Positions 53,387-63,029 of a stretch of 64,000 nucleotides of DNA are shown here, piece by piece. Numbering within the stretch: position 1 is the first letter of the stretch; each line of letters opens with the position of its first letter. The stretch is from an uncultured Bacteroidales bacterium. Lineage in GTDB: Bacteria > Bacteroidota > Bacteroidia > Bacteroidales > UBA932. The stretch covers positions 31,998-95,997 of the forward strand of contig CALVDL010000010.1 of assembly GCA_944326305.1 (NCBI GenBank). The letters run 5' to 3'. The position numbers were made by a program, and so were the translations under genes. The notes below the pieces were generated by a model. That model did not search any database, had not been told where the DNA came from, and worked only from the letters and a program-made list of their open reading frames with translations.

Positions 53387-53656
53387 ATGGCAAAAGAATC
53401 AATGAAGGCCCGCGAAGTGAAGCGCGCCAAATTAGTTGCTAAATATGCCGAGAAGAGGAAAGCCCTCAAAGAGGCAGGGGACTGGGCGGCTCTTGACAAG
53501 CTCCCTAAGAATTCAAGCCCTTGCCGTCTTCACAACCGCTGCTCTCTCACCGGACGTCCAAAGGGATACATGAGGCTTTTCGGCATCAGCCGTATCCAGT
53601 TCCGCGAGATGGCAAGCAACGGGCTTATCCCGGGCGTAAAGAAAGCAAGCTGGTAG
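53387..53656 (+). CDS. rpsN: 30S ribosomal protein S14 (zinc-free type)
   Basis: 89 residues, the long form lacking the CxxC zinc ribbon. [19 protein letters not shown] and [19 protein letters not shown] are diagnostic. It belongs to the 30S head. It is followed by an 88-bp gap with a small hairpin before rpsH. Confidence 0.98.
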   Translation: MAKESMKAREVKRAKLVAKYAEKRKALKEAGDWAALDKLPKNSSPCRLHNRCSLTGRPKGYMRLFGISRIQFREMASNGLIPGVKKASW

Positions 53657-53701
53657 TAGCATATAACACCTTAATAATATTTAAGTTCAATTTGGATATC
53701 G

Positions 53702-53720
53702 GGCGTCGGAAGCTGACGCC
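53702..53720 (+). other. Small hairpin between rpsN and rpsH
   Basis: GGCGTC pairs with GACGCC around a 7-base loop in an otherwise AT-rich 88-bp spacer, the longest spacer in this operon. In E. coli S8 represses the spc operon by binding near rplE; this could be an independent RNA element, but nothing else supports it. Confidence 0.3.
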
Positions 53721-53744
53721 GGTTTCTGTAAAACAAACAAAAAA

Positions 53745-54140
53745 ATGACTGATCCAATTGCAGATTATCTCACTCGTATCCGCAACGCTTATCTTGCGGG
53801 AAAGAAGATTGTCGAGATTCCTTCTTCGAAGATGAAGGTAGCCATCACGAAGATCCTTTGCGACAAAGGGTACATCCTCAGCTACAAGATTGTTGAAGGA
53901 CAGCCTTTCAACACCATCAAGATTGCTCTCAAGTATCACCCACAGACCAAGACTGCGGCCATAAAGAAGATTGTCCGCATATCAAAGCCGGGTCTGCGCA
54001 AGTATACTGACGTGGAAAACATGCCGCGCGTCCTGAACGGACTCGGAATCGCTATCCTTACCACGTCCAAGGGCATCATCACTGACAAGGAGGCAAAGAC
54101 TCTCAACGTAGGCGGTGAGGTTATATGTTATGTATATTAA
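53745..54140 (+). CDS. rpsH: 30S ribosomal protein S8
   Basis: 131 residues. MTDPIADYLTRIRNAYLAGK is the family start, and the C-terminal GLGIAILTTSKGIITDKEA carries the conserved Ser/Thr loop that binds 16S rRNA helix 21. S8 is the translational repressor of the spc operon in E. coli. Confidence 0.98.
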   Translation: MTDPIADYLTRIRNAYLAGKKIVEIPSSKMKVAITKILCDKGYILSYKIVEGQPFNTIKIALKYHPQTKTAAIKKIVRISKPGLRKYTDVENMPRVLNGLGIAILTTSKGIITDKEAKTLNVGGEVICYVY

Positions 54141-54158
54141 TCTTAAAGGAAACGAATA

Positions 54159-54719
54159 ATGTCAAGAATTGGTAAATTGCCTGTACACCTTCCTGCCAAG
54201 GTGACCGTAGAGGTCCTCCCTGGCAACGTAGTAAAGGTTAAAGGACCTCTCGGCGAGCTGAGTCAGAAGGTTGACCCGGATATTACTGTGACCGTAGAGG
54301 GAAATGAAGTTAAATTGACCCGTCCGACCGATCAGCCGAGGCACCGTTCCCTGCACGGTCTCTACCGTGCCCTTGTCCACAACATGGTGGTAGGTGTATC
54401 CGAGGGCTTCACTATCAAGCAGGAGCTTGTCGGTGTGGGTTACCGTGTGGATGTAAAGGGCCAGATCCTCGAGTTCTCGCTCGGATATTCTCATGACATA
54501 CATCTCATGCTTCCTAAAGAGGTTTCAGCCGAGGCAGAGCCTGTGAAGAAAGGAGCTAACCCTATCCTCGTCCTCAAGAGTTCGGACAAGCAGCTTATAG
54601 GACAGGTTGCAGCAAAGATCCGTTCTCTGCGCAAGCCTGAGCCATATAAGGGTAAAGGTATCAAGTTTGTCGGAGAGCAGCTCCGTCGTAAGGCCGGTAA
54701 GTCAGCTGGTGCTAAATAA
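54159..54719 (+). CDS. rplF: 50S ribosomal protein L6
   Basis: 186 residues. Two related domains; MSRIGKLPVHLPAKVTVEV at the start and PEPYKGKGIKFVGEQLRRK near the C-terminus are diagnostic. It sits at the factor-binding region next to the sarcin-ricin loop. Confidence 0.98.
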   Translation: MSRIGKLPVHLPAKVTVEVLPGNVVKVKGPLGELSQKVDPDITVTVEGNEVKLTRPTDQPRHRSLHGLYRALVHNMVVGVSEGFTIKQELVGVGYRVDVKGQILEFSLGYSHDIHLMLPKEVSAEAEPVKKGANPILVLKSSDKQLIGQVAAKIRSLRKPEPYKGKGIKFVGEQLRRKAGKSAGAK

Positions 54720-54735
54720 ATCGGGAGGATAAATC

Positions 54736-55098
54736 ATGGCATTGAATAAAATAGAAAGAAGAAAAAGGATTCATTACCGTATCCGCAAGGTCGTAAACGG
54801 TACGGCTGAAAGGCCGAGGATGGTTGTCTTCAGAAGCAACAAGCAGATTTACGTGCAGGTCATCGACGATGTGAAGGCTGTCACACTCGCCGCTGCCGCA
54901 TCGAATGACAAGGAGCTTGCGGCTGCATGCAAGGGCAAGACCGGAATCGAGGCTGCCGCCATCGTCGGGAAGGCCATTGCAGAGCGTGCTATCGCAAAAG
55001 GTATCACCACCATCGCTTTCGACCGCGGGGGCTACCTTTACCATGGAAGAGTTAAGAGTTTGGCAGATGCTGCCCGTGAAGGCGGCCTGATTTTCTAA
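54736..55098 (+). CDS. rplR: 50S ribosomal protein L18
   Basis: 120 residues. [20 protein letters not shown] and the C-terminal [20 protein letters not shown] are the family landmarks. It binds 5S rRNA together with L5. Confidence 0.98.
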   Translation: MALNKIERRKRIHYRIRKVVNGTAERPRMVVFRSNKQIYVQVIDDVKAVTLAAAASNDKELAAACKGKTGIEAAAIVGKAIAERAIAKGITTIAFDRGGYLYHGRVKSLADAAREGGLIF

Positions 55099-55108
55099 AA
55101 ATAAGACT

Positions 55109-55627
55109 ATGGCAAATACAAATGTTAAAAGAGTAAAAGTTTCTGATCTTGAATTGAAAGACAGACTTGTCGCCATCCAGAGAGTGACAAAGGTCACTAA
55201 GGGTGGTCGTCACTTCAGCTTTGCAGCCATTGTTGTAGTCGGTGACGAGAACGGCGTTGTAGGCTATGGTCTTGGAAAAGCCAACGAGGTCACTACTGCA
55301 ATTTCAAAGGGTATCGAGGATGCCAAGAAGAACCTCGTAAAGGTTCCTGTCCTCAACAAGACCATCCCTCATGAGCAGGAGGCAAAGTTCGGCGGTGCGA
55401 GAGTGTTCATGAAACCGGCTGCACCGGGTACCGGAGTAAAGGCCGGAGGTGCCATGCGTGCCGTATTCGAGTCAGTGGGTGTACAGAATGTGCTCGCGAA
55501 ATCGAAAGGTTCATCAAACCCTCACAACCTGGTGAAGGCAACTGTTGCCGCCCTCGTTGAGATGAGAGATGCCTATACGGTCGCAGGTCTCCGCGGTATT
55601 CCTATGAGCAGAGTATTTAACGGTTAA
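55109..55627 (+). CDS. rpsE: 30S ribosomal protein S5
   Basis: 172 residues. The S5 double-stranded RNA-binding domain includes [20 protein letters not shown], followed by [17 protein letters not shown]. It influences decoding accuracy and is adjacent to S4 and S8 in the 30S body. Confidence 0.98.
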   Translation: MANTNVKRVKVSDLELKDRLVAIQRVTKVTKGGRHFSFAAIVVVGDENGVVGYGLGKANEVTTAISKGIEDAKKNLVKVPVLNKTIPHEQEAKFGGARVFMKPAAPGTGVKAGGAMRAVFESVGVQNVLAKSKGSSNPHNLVKATVAALVEMRDAYTVAGLRGIPMSRVFNG

Positions 55628-55640
55628 GGAGGAAGAAGAA

Positions 55641-55820
55641 ATGGCAAAACTTAGGATAACCCAGATCAAAAGCAAGAATGGAGCGACAAAGAGGCAGATT
55701 GCCAATCTTCAGTCTCTCGGCATTCACAGATTGCACCAGACGGTGGAGGTGGAGCTGAATCCGGTCTCAAAAGGCATGGTTGAAAAGGTTCTTCACCTTG
55801 TGAAAGTAGAGGAAATTTAA
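55641..55820 (+). CDS. rpmD: 50S ribosomal protein L30
   Basis: 59 residues, read directly from the sequence: MAKLRITQIKSKNGATKRQI at the start, then QSLGIHRLHQTVEVE. The size and the motif LGL-(H/R)K-type turn are normal for L30. It lies 13 bases after rpsE with GGAGGAAG in front. Confidence 0.96.
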   Translation: MAKLRITQIKSKNGATKRQIANLQSLGIHRLHQTVEVELNPVSKGMVEKVLHLVKVEEI

Positions 55821-55837
55821 TTAGGGAGGATCGCGAG

Positions 55838-56287
55838 ATGAAATTACATGAACTTAAACCTGCTGAGGGTTCTACCAAAAGAGAAAAGAGAATAGGCCGT
55901 GGCGAAGGTTCCGGACATGGCGGTACATCTACCCGTGGTCACAAGGGAGCCCAGGCACGTTCCGGATATTCCCGCAAGATCGGATTTGAAGGCGGTCAGA
56001 TGCCTATCCAGAGACGTCTGCCTAAATTCGGCTTCAAAAACCGCAACAGGGTGGAATACAAAGGAATCAACGTTTCTGTCCTTCAGGCTATATCAGAGAA
56101 GCTCGGGACATCTGTCATAGATATCGAGGCTCTGAAGAATGCAGGATACATGTCGAAGAACCAGCTGATAAAGATTCTCGGCAACGGGGAGCTTACAGCG
56201 AAGCTCGAGGTTTCTGCAAACGCCTTCTCGAAATCAGCTGTTGCGAAGATTGAGGCTGCCGGTGGCAAAGTAACCGTAATCGAATAG
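55838..56287 (+). CDS. rplO: 50S ribosomal protein L15
   Basis: 149 residues. The glycine-rich N-terminal tail (GRGEGSGHGGTSTRGHKGA) penetrates 23S rRNA, and GFEGGQMPIQRRLPKFGFKN is diagnostic. secY begins 2 bases after the stop. Confidence 0.98.
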   Translation: MKLHELKPAEGSTKREKRIGRGEGSGHGGTSTRGHKGAQARSGYSRKIGFEGGQMPIQRRLPKFGFKNRNRVEYKGINVSVLQAISEKLGTSVIDIEALKNAGYMSKNQLIKILGNGELTAKLEVSANAFSKSAVAKIEAAGGKVTVIE

Positions 56288-56289
56288 CG

Positions 56290-57630
56290 ATGAAGAGACT
56301 TATCCAGACTATCAAGAACATCTTCAAGATAGAAGAACTGCGCAAAAGAATCGGTTATACCGTTCTTTTGCTGCTTGTTTATCGTCTCGGAAGCTTCATT
56401 GTGCTCCCGGGTATCGACTCCACTATGATTGCGAACATGCAGGATTTCTCCCAGGAAGGTCTGGTCGGCCTCCTGAACATGTTCTCCGGTGGAGCCTTCG
56501 GTAACGCTTCTATCTTTGCCCTGGGAGTGATGCCGTACATCTCGGCATCAATCGTGATCCAGCTTCTCGGCGTGTTCGTCCCTTATTTCAAGAAACTCCA
56601 GATGGAAGGGGAGAGCGGCCGCCGGAAGATGAACCAGCTCACAAGATATCTCACCATCGTCATCCTGTGCATCCAGGGCCCGGCCTATATGGCAGCCCTG
56701 CACAACCAGATTCCTGAAGAGGCGTTCATCGCCATCTACAGGCTCGGATGGAGCAGCTTCGTGTTCAACCTTGTATCCACAGTCATCCTTATCGGTGGTA
56801 CAATGTTCGTGATGTGGCTCGGCGAGCGTATCACTGACCGCGGTATCGGAAACGGTATTTCCCTTATCATCATGGTGGGTATCATCGCCCGTCTGCCATA
56901 TGCACTTGTGGCGGAAGTGGGAGAGAAGCTCGGCTCCACTGTCACAGGCGGACCGCTTATGCTGGTAGTAGAGCTGGTAATACTTTTCTTTGTGTTCGTA
57001 GCTGCAATCGCCCTTGTGCAGGGTGTCAGGAAAGTGCCTGTACAGTATGCAAAGAGGGTGGTAGGCAACAAGCAGTACGGCGGGGTCCGTCAGTATATCC
57101 CTATGAAGATCAATGCTGCCGGTGTGATGCCTATCATCTTTGCCCAGGCCCTGATGCTTTTCCCTCTGATTTTCTCCAACTTCGAGGCAACCAGGGGTTT
57201 CGCTGCGACAATGAGCAACTATACCGGATTCTGGTACAACTTCGTATTCTTCCTGTTCGTCGTAATCTTCACATTCTTCTATACGGCCGTCACGGTCAAC
57301 CCGACAATGATGGCAGAGGACATGAAGAAGAACGGCGGCTTCATCCCGGGGGTTAAACCGGGCAAGAAGACTGTAGAGTACCTTGACACCATCATGTCGA
57401 GGGTGACCCTGCCGGGATCCATCTTCCTTGGTCTGATCGCCATACTGCCGGCATTCGCAATGCTGCTCGGCGTGAACAACCAGTTTGCAAGCTTCTACGG
57501 AGGTACTTCCCTCCTGATCCTTGTAGGCGTGGTGCTCGATACTCTGCAGCAGATAGAGAGTCATCTGCTGATGCGTCACTATGACGGACTGATGAAGACC
57601 GGTCGCCTGAAAGGTCGTTCCGGAATGTAA
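56290..57630 (+). CDS. secY: Protein translocase subunit SecY
   Basis: 446 residues with ten membrane helices. Landmarks: YTVLLLLVYRLGSFIVLPGI (helix 1), GVMPYISASIVIQLL (plug and pore ring region), GERITDRGIGNGISLII and the cytoplasmic loop PMKINAAGVMPIIFAQAL. It forms the channel for exported and membrane proteins, including the many lipoproteins in this window. No adk follows; map is next, as usual in Bacteroidota. Confidence 0.98.
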   Translation: MKRLIQTIKNIFKIEELRKRIGYTVLLLLVYRLGSFIVLPGIDSTMIANMQDFSQEGLVGLLNMFSGGAFGNASIFALGVMPYISASIVIQLLGVFVPYFKKLQMEGESGRRKMNQLTRYLTIVILCIQGPAYMAALHNQIPEEAFIAIYRLGWSSFVFNLVSTVILIGGTMFVMWLGERITDRGIGNGISLIIMVGIIARLPYALVAEVGEKLGSTVTGGPLMLVVELVILFFVFVAAIALVQGVRKVPVQYAKRVVGNKQYGGVRQYIPMKINAAGVMPIIFAQALMLFPLIFSNFEATRGFAATMSNYTGFWYNFVFFLFVVIFTFFYTAVTVNPTMMAEDMKKNGGFIPGVKPGKKTVEYLDTIMSRVTLPGSIFLGLIAILPAFAMLLGVNNQFASFYGGTSLLILVGVVLDTLQQIESHLLMRHYDGLMKTGRLKGRSGM

Positions 57631-57652
57631 TTTCAATAAATTTGGAGGTAAA

Positions 57653-58426
57653 ATGGTAAAGCCGAAAACTGAGGAAGAGATAGAGCTGATGCGGGAAAAC
57701 GGTATTCTCGTATCGAAGACATTGGCTGAGGTCGGTAAGGTGGTCGCCCCAGGTGTGACAACTCTCGAGTTGAATAGGGTGGCCGAGACCTTCATCCGTG
57801 ATCACGGAGCTATACCGAGCTTCTTGGGTTATGACGGCTTCCCTGCGGCTCTCTGCATCTCTGTTAACGATACTGTCGTGCACGGGTTCCCTTCGGACTA
57901 TGTGCTCAAGGAAGGCGATATCGTTTCGGTGGACTGCGGGACCCTCTATAAAGGATACAACGGAGATTCGGCCTACACTTTCCCTGTCGGGGAAGTGGAC
58001 GCCGAGACCCGCAGGCTCCTTGAGGTCACGAAGGAATCACTCTACAGGGGTATAGCGGCAGCCGTTGACGGCAACAGGACCGGCGACATAGGACACGCGG
58101 TACAATCGTATGCCGAGTCATTCGGGTTCTCCGTAGTCCGCGAACTGGAGGGACACGGAATCGGGAAGAACATGCATGAGAATCCCGGGGTGCCGAATTA
58201 CGGGCGTCCGGGGCATGGATCGAAACTGACCGACGGGATGACTATCTGTATCGAACCGATGATAAATGCGGGGACGAGGGGTGTGTACCTGGCTGAAAAC
58301 GGCTGGGCTGTACGCACGGCGGACCGCAGGAACTCAGCGCACTTCGAACTTACGGTTGTTGTCAGAAAAGGCCGGGCCGAGCAGCTGTCTACCTTTGAAT
58401 ATATTGAAGAAAGTGTTAAATTTTAA
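57653..58426 (+). CDS. map: Methionine aminopeptidase, type I
   Basis: 257 residues. It removes the N-terminal Met from new proteins. All metal ligands are visible: Asp94 ([10 protein letters not shown]), Asp105 (NGDSAYTF), His168 ([11 protein letters not shown]), Glu201 (CIEPM) and Glu232 (AHFELTV), and His77 in VVHGFP is the substrate histidine. It lacks the N-terminal zinc finger, as bacterial type Ia enzymes do. Confidence 0.98.
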   Translation: MVKPKTEEEIELMRENGILVSKTLAEVGKVVAPGVTTLELNRVAETFIRDHGAIPSFLGYDGFPAALCISVNDTVVHGFPSDYVLKEGDIVSVDCGTLYKGYNGDSAYTFPVGEVDAETRRLLEVTKESLYRGIAAAVDGNRTGDIGHAVQSYAESFGFSVVRELEGHGIGKNMHENPGVPNYGRPGHGSKLTDGMTICIEPMINAGTRGVYLAENGWAVRTADRRNSAHFELTVVVRKGRAEQLSTFEYIEESVKF

Positions 58427-58437
58427 AGTGGATATAC

Positions 58438-58656
58438 ATGCCAAAACAGTCAGCAATAGAACTTGAAGGAGTTATTACTGAGACTCTGCCGAATGCGATG
58501 TTCAAGGTGGAGTTGGAGAACGGCCATGTCATCATAGCCCATATCTCCGGAAAGATGAGAATGAACTACATCAAGATACTTCCTGGGGACAGGGTGAAGG
58601 TGGAAATGTCACCTTATGATTTAACAAAAGGAAGAATTTCTTTCAGATACAAATAA
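58438..58656 (+). CDS. infA: Translation initiation factor IF-1
   Basis: 72 residues, standard size, S1-like OB fold: [40 protein letters not shown] and [15 protein letters not shown]. It blocks the A site during initiation. Confidence 0.98.
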   Translation: MPKQSAIELEGVITETLPNAMFKVELENGHVIIAHISGKMRMNYIKILPGDRVKVEMSPYDLTKGRISFRYK

Positions 58657-58668
58657 AAACTTACGATA

Positions 58669-58785
58669 ATGAAAGTAAAAGCATCCATCAAGAAGCGCAG
58701 CGAGGACTGCAAGATCGTAAAACGTAAAGGACGCCTTTATGTGATCTGCAAGAAGAATCCTAAATTCAAGATGCGCCAGGGATAA
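58669..58785 (+). CDS. rpmJ: 50S ribosomal protein L36
   Basis: 38 residues, read directly: [20 protein letters not shown] and [13 protein letters not shown]. In the zinc-binding form the pattern is CxxC...C...H. Here the first Cys is Ser (RSEDC) and the His is Phe (NPKFK), so two of the four ligands are gone and zinc is probably not bound, as in other Bacteroidota. Confidence 0.96.
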   Translation: MKVKASIKKRSEDCKIVKRKGRLYVICKKNPKFKMRQG

Positions 58786-58821
58786 TTTTCAGTTGTGTAA
58801 CAAATAAAGTAAAGATAGATT

Positions 58822-59199
58822 ATGGCAAGAATAGCCGGTGTTGATTTACCTAACAACAAAAGAGGAGAGATAGGCCTTACCTATATCTTCGGTATCGGTC
58901 GCAGCTCTGCGAGGAAGATCCTCTCCCAGCTGGGTATCGATTTTGACACAAAGGTCGGAGACTGGAACGACGAGCAGATTGCCGGGATCCGCAGCGTTAT
59001 CGCCCAGGAGTACAAGATCGAGGGCGAGCTCCGTTCAGCTGTCCAGATGAACATCAAGCGTCTGATGGATATCGGATGCTACAGAGGAATCCGCCACCGT
59101 CTCGGGCTCCCTGTCCGCGGTCAGAGCACCAAGAACAACGCCCGTACGAGGAAGGGTAAGAAGAAAACTGTTGCAAACAAGAAGAAGGCAACCAAATAA
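58822..59199 (+). CDS. rpsM: 30S ribosomal protein S13
   Basis: 125 residues. [20 protein letters not shown] and the C-terminal [19 protein letters not shown] are diagnostic. The basic tail contacts P-site tRNA. It partners S19, whose gene is in the other half of the split cluster. Confidence 0.98.
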   Translation: MARIAGVDLPNNKRGEIGLTYIFGIGRSSARKILSQLGIDFDTKVGDWNDEQIAGIRSVIAQEYKIEGELRSAVQMNIKRLMDIGCYRGIRHRLGLPVRGQSTKNNARTRKGKKKTVANKKKATK

Positions 59200-59212
59200 C
59201 GGGAGATGAATT

Positions 59213-59605
59213 ATGGCAAAGAAAACGACAACATCAAACAAGAAGAGAGTTGTAAAGGTTGACGCTTATGGCGAGGCACATATTTCATCGACCTTCAACA
59301 ACGTGATTATTTCCCTCACCAACAGCGTGGGACAGGTTATCAGCTGGTCTTCAGCAGGAAAGAGCGGTTTCAGGGGCTCCAAGAAGAATACCCCGTATGC
59401 AGCCCAGGTGGCAGCGGCCGACGCAGCGAAGACAGCCTACGACCTCGGGCTCCGCAAGGTGAAGGCATACGTAAAAGGGCCTGGTGCAGGACGTGAGTCT
59501 GCCATCAGAACCATACATGGTGCAGGTATCGAAGTCACAGAAATCATTGATGTAACTCCAATGCCACACAATGGTTGTAGACCAAAAGGCCGTCGTAAAG
59601 TTTAA
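59213..59605 (+). CDS. rpsK: 30S ribosomal protein S11
   Basis: 130 residues. [20 protein letters not shown] and the C-terminal [14 protein letters not shown] are diagnostic. It forms part of the 30S platform near the anti-Shine-Dalgarno region; in Bacteroidota S11 and its neighbours hold the 16S tail away from mRNA, which fits the weak Shine-Dalgarno sequences seen in this window. Confidence 0.98.
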   Translation: MAKKTTTSNKKRVVKVDAYGEAHISSTFNNVIISLTNSVGQVISWSSAGKSGFRGSKKNTPYAAQVAAADAAKTAYDLGLRKVKAYVKGPGAGRESAIRTIHGAGIEVTEIIDVTPMPHNGCRPKGRRKV

Positions 59606-59633
59606 TTTTTAACTGTATAAAAGGAAAATTACT

Positions 59634-60236
59634 ATGGCAAGATATACTGGACCAAGAACCAAGATCGCACGTAGATTCGGCGAGCCGATTTTCGGGACTG
59701 ACAAGGATTTCGAAAAGAGGAATTACCCTCCGGGACAGCACGGCCTGGCCCGCAAGCGCAAGAAACTCTCCGAGTATGGCGTGCAGCTCAAGGAAAAACA
59801 GAAAGTCAAATACACATACGGTCTGCTTGAGAGGCAGTTCCGTAACCTCTACGAGAAGGCTTCCCGCATGAAGGGACAGAAGGGCGAGAACCTTATCCAG
59901 CTTCTCGAGTCACGTCTCGACAACATCGTATACCGTCTCGGTATCGCGCCTACCCGTGCAGCCGCAAGGCAGCTTGTGACACACTGCCACATCACCCTTA
60001 ACGGTGAAGTCTGCAACATCCCTTCGTCCATCATCAAGCCGGGCGATGTCGTTGCTGTAAGGGAAAGGTCAAAGAGTCTTGAGGTCATCCAGAACAGCGT
60101 TGCATCTGCAGCCAGGTACTCATGGCTGGAGTTCGATGCCAAGACCCTTACTGGAAAATATCTTAACTACCCTGTAAGGGCCGAGATTCCGGAGAACATT
60201 ACCGAGCAGCTTATCGTCGAGCTGTACTCCAAGTAG
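59634..60236 (+). CDS. rpsD: 30S ribosomal protein S4
   Basis: 200 residues. The N-terminal part lacks a Cys4 zinc site. The S4 RNA-binding domain is at [20 protein letters not shown], followed by [19 protein letters not shown]. It nucleates 30S assembly, and in E. coli represses the alpha operon. Confidence 0.98.
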   Translation: MARYTGPRTKIARRFGEPIFGTDKDFEKRNYPPGQHGLARKRKKLSEYGVQLKEKQKVKYTYGLLERQFRNLYEKASRMKGQKGENLIQLLESRLDNIVYRLGIAPTRAAARQLVTHCHITLNGEVCNIPSSIIKPGDVVAVRERSKSLEVIQNSVASAARYSWLEFDAKTLTGKYLNYPVRAEIPENITEQLIVELYSK

Positions 60237-60261
60237 TAATTAACACCAAAAAAGGAATAAT

Positions 60262-61269
60262 ATGGCAATCTTAGCATTTCAGAAACCGGACAAGGTGATA
60301 ATGCTTGAGGGGACCGATACCGTCGGGCGCTTCGAGTTCAGGCCTCTTGAGCCTGGCTACGCCCAGACCATCGGCAATGCTCTCCGCAGGATATTATTGT
60401 CTTCTCTGGAAGGTTTTGCTATCAATTCGATCAGGATTTCCGGGGTGGACCAGGAATTCGCCACTATCCCGGGCGTGATCGAGGGTATGCAGGACATCAT
60501 CCTTAACCTCAAGCAGGTAAGATTCAAGAGAATGGTGGAGACTGTGGACTCTGAGGTGGCAAACATCGTTATCAGCGGTCAGCAGGAGTTTACCGCGGAG
60601 GATATTTCCAAGGGATTGTCTTCTTTCACGGTGTTGAACCCGCAGCAGCACATCTGCTCGCTGGAACCTTCTGTAAAACTGGAAATGTCCATCTCCGTAA
60701 ACAAAGGGCGCGGATTCGTCCCTGCAGACGAGATGAGGGATGAGAACACTCCTATCGGGACCATTCCTGTGGACGCGATCTACACTCCTATCAAGAATGT
60801 GAACTGGACTACGGAAGACTGGCGTGTGGAGCAGAAGACCGACTACGAGAAACTGACTCTGGAGATTGTCACCGACGGGTCCATTTCTCCGAAGCTCGCT
60901 CTCCAGGAGGCTGCCAACATCCTTATCTACCACTTCAGGCTGTTCACCGACGAGAAGAAGATCTCTCTCGAGAGCACAGTCGAGTCGGAGTCAAAGGAGC
61001 TTGACGAGGAGTCACTCCGCATGAGGCACCTGCTTCTGACCAAGCTGTCAGACATGGGGCTCTCCGTAAGGGCATACAACTGCCTGAAGGCAGCGGATAT
61101 TGACACTTTTGCAGACCTGGTATCATATTCAAGGGCCGAGCTCATGAAGTTCAGGAACTTCGGCCGCAAGTCCCTCAATGAAATTGACCAGCTGGTAGAG
61201 AAGATGAAGCTCTCGTTCGGAATGGACGTAACCAAGTATAATATTGAACCAAAGAAAAAGACCGTATAA
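60262..61269 (+). CDS. rpoA: RNA polymerase alpha subunit
   Basis: 335 residues. The N-terminal dimerisation domain has [20 protein letters not shown], and the C-terminal domain (about 255-320) has [20 protein letters not shown] with [18 protein letters not shown], which binds UP elements and activators. It is assembled in order after rpsD, as in the standard alpha operon. Confidence 0.98.
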   Translation: MAILAFQKPDKVIMLEGTDTVGRFEFRPLEPGYAQTIGNALRRILLSSLEGFAINSIRISGVDQEFATIPGVIEGMQDIILNLKQVRFKRMVETVDSEVANIVISGQQEFTAEDISKGLSSFTVLNPQQHICSLEPSVKLEMSISVNKGRGFVPADEMRDENTPIGTIPVDAIYTPIKNVNWTTEDWRVEQKTDYEKLTLEIVTDGSISPKLALQEAANILIYHFRLFTDEKKISLESTVESESKELDEESLRMRHLLLTKLSDMGLSVRAYNCLKAADIDTFADLVSYSRAELMKFRNFGRKSLNEIDQLVEKMKLSFGMDVTKYNIEPKKKTV

Positions 61270-61272
61270 AGT

Positions 61273-61821
61273 ATGAGGCACAATAAAGCAATCAACCACC
61301 TTGGCCGCAAGAGTGGTCACCGCAAAGCCCTGCTTGCCAACATGGCCAATTCCCTCATCATGCATAAGAGGATTGAGACCACTGTGGCAAAGGCAAAGGC
61401 TCTCAAGATGTATGTTGAACCTCTCATCACCAAGTCGAAAGAGGATTCAACACACTCTCGTCGTATGGTATTCAGCTATCTGAAGAACAAATACGCTGTC
61501 ACAGAGCTTTTCCGTAATGTGGCTCCGAAGATAGCTGACCGTCCGGGTGGATATACCCGTATCCTCAAGACCGGTTTCCGCCAGGGAGACGGCGCAGACA
61601 TGGCTCTTATCGAGCTTGTTGATTTCAATGAGGCAGCCCTTGCTTCTACCGAGAAGAAGGAGGCCAAGAAGACCGGCACACGCCGCAGCCGCTCCAAGAA
61701 AGCCGCTGACGCCGCTGCACCAGCAGCCGCTCCGGCAGCAGAGGAGACACCTGCAGCAGAACCTGCAGTCGAGGCGGCTCCGGCCGCTGAGGCACCAGCA
61801 GAAGAAAAGAAGGCTGAATAG
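61273..61821 (+). CDS. rplQ: 50S ribosomal protein L17 with Ala/Pro/Glu-rich C-terminal extension
   Basis: 182 residues against about 127 in E. coli. The core ([40 protein letters not shown]) ends near residue 125. A basic stretch ([19 protein letters not shown]) and then a low-complexity Ala/Pro/Glu tail follow to residue 182. Similar tails are known on L17 of other Bacteroidota. It is the last gene of the cluster and is followed by a terminator. Confidence 0.98.
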   Translation: MRHNKAINHLGRKSGHRKALLANMANSLIMHKRIETTVAKAKALKMYVEPLITKSKEDSTHSRRMVFSYLKNKYAVTELFRNVAPKIADRPGGYTRILKTGFRQGDGADMALIELVDFNEAALASTEKKEAKKTGTRRSRSKKAADAAAPAAAPAAEETPAAEPAVEAAPAAEAPAEEKKAE

Positions 61822-62156
61822 TCTTTCTATAAAAGTTTATAAGGATGACCCCTTAAAAGTCTTTGACTTTTTGGGGTCATTTTTTTAGACTCCAGCGTAC
61901 ATGGAATGGACTTTAAATGTCTGATAATATGATGATTACAGTTTTAGACATGTGCGGAAGACTGGTTTTGAAATGAGGCTTCCGTACGTGTAATCTTTGC
62001 TTATTGCCTGATTGATAATGCATTACGAAGATGTATGTGTACGCTCGAGTCGGAAAATCACATTGATAAAATACACTGCAATGAAAAAGAAAAATTTTTG
62101 AAAACGGATAAATTCTCCGATATTGCGCTTTCAAATTCTATAATGAGGGCAAGATT
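61822..62156. other. 335-bp AT-rich spacer after rplQ
   Basis: It holds the rplQ terminator, then AT-rich sequence with an inverted repeat CGGAAG (61,955-61,960) / CTTCCG (61,979-61,984). That repeat may be a REP-like structure associated with the transposase gene that follows. No other gene is seen. Confidence 0.6.
61845..61887 (+). terminator. Rho-independent terminator of the ribosomal/rpoA operon
   Basis: Nested stem ATGACCCC / GGGGTCAT and AAAAGTC / GACTTTT, followed by seven T bases (61,881-61,887). The textbook terminator of the window. Confidence 0.93.
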
Positions 62157-63029
62157 ATGTGGTGTCAGGAAGAGTTATACCATGCATGTACAAACGGTTT
62201 GAGCCAGGATTTGATGTTTTGTGACACGAAGGATTTTGTGCAAGGAATGAATGATATTCCAGTATGTGCACTTTCTACCGGAATTAAGATTTATGCTTTC
62301 TGTCTGATGAATAATCATGTGCATTTCGTGCTTAAAGGGCAGTATGATGATTGCCTTAAATTCATGAGGCTTTATAAGCAGATGCGCAGCAGGCGTCTTC
62401 GTGCCAGACATGGGGCAGGATATACGCTTCGAGGAGCAGATATTTCGGTTATTCTACTTGATTCTGCAGAATATCAGTTGAATGCCATAGCTTATGTCTT
62501 GCGTAATCCTGTTGCAGCAGGGATGGCGGTAATGCCGGGAGAGTATAAATGGAGTTCAGCGTCGTTGTATTTCGGAGACAAGGCATTCTGTCTGCCTGGC
62601 TGCAGGAAAATGTCGGAATTGACCGTAAGGGAAAAATTCAGAATATTGAAATCAAGAATATCGTTCCCGGATAATTATATAGTAGATTCAGGCGGAATGA
62701 TTTTTCCGGGAAGCTATACGGAGTACGAGTCAGTTGCCAGGATGTTCGGTTCACCGAAACAGCTTCTGTTTTATGAAACCAAAAACCAGGATCTGACATC
62801 GGAACTGGAGACAGGTATTATAACCAAAACAAAATATAAGGATGAGGAACTGTTGTGTCCCCTGGATTGGCTGTGTGAGAATAAGTTCCGTGGAAAGAAA
62901 TATCATGACCTCAGAATCGAGGACAGGTACTATGCAGCAAAAGAACTGCACCGCAGATACGGCTGTTCTGTCAAACAGATATCCAGAGTAACAGGACTTC
63001 CTGCCGACATCCTTAAAGCAATGTTTTGA
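62157..63029 (+). CDS. REP-associated-type transposase (Y1/IS200-like HUH family)
   Basis: 290 residues. The HUH motif is NNHVHFVL (His54, His56), preceded by KIYAFCLM. Then come FMRLYKQM and IAYVLRNPVAAGM, PGEYKWSSASLYF, the core pattern of REP-associated transposases (RAYTs) found in Bacteroidota. A helix-turn-helix-like tail is likely (CSVKQISRVTGLPADILKAM). The position where related enzymes have the catalytic tyrosine (RRY) aligns best with KQM here; Tyr73 in RLYK may serve instead. AT-rich codon use differs from the ribosomal genes before it, suggesting acquisition. Single-copy RAYTs are usually domesticated, not selfish. Confidence 0.85.
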   Translation: MWCQEELYHACTNGLSQDLMFCDTKDFVQGMNDIPVCALSTGIKIYAFCLMNNHVHFVLKGQYDDCLKFMRLYKQMRSRRLRARHGAGYTLRGADISVILLDSAEYQLNAIAYVLRNPVAAGMAVMPGEYKWSSASLYFGDKAFCLPGCRKMSELTVREKFRILKSRISFPDNYIVDSGGMIFPGSYTEYESVARMFGSPKQLLFYETKNQDLTSELETGIITKTKYKDEELLCPLDWLCENKFRGKKYHDLRIEDRYYAAKELHRRYGCSVKQISRVTGLPADILKAMF

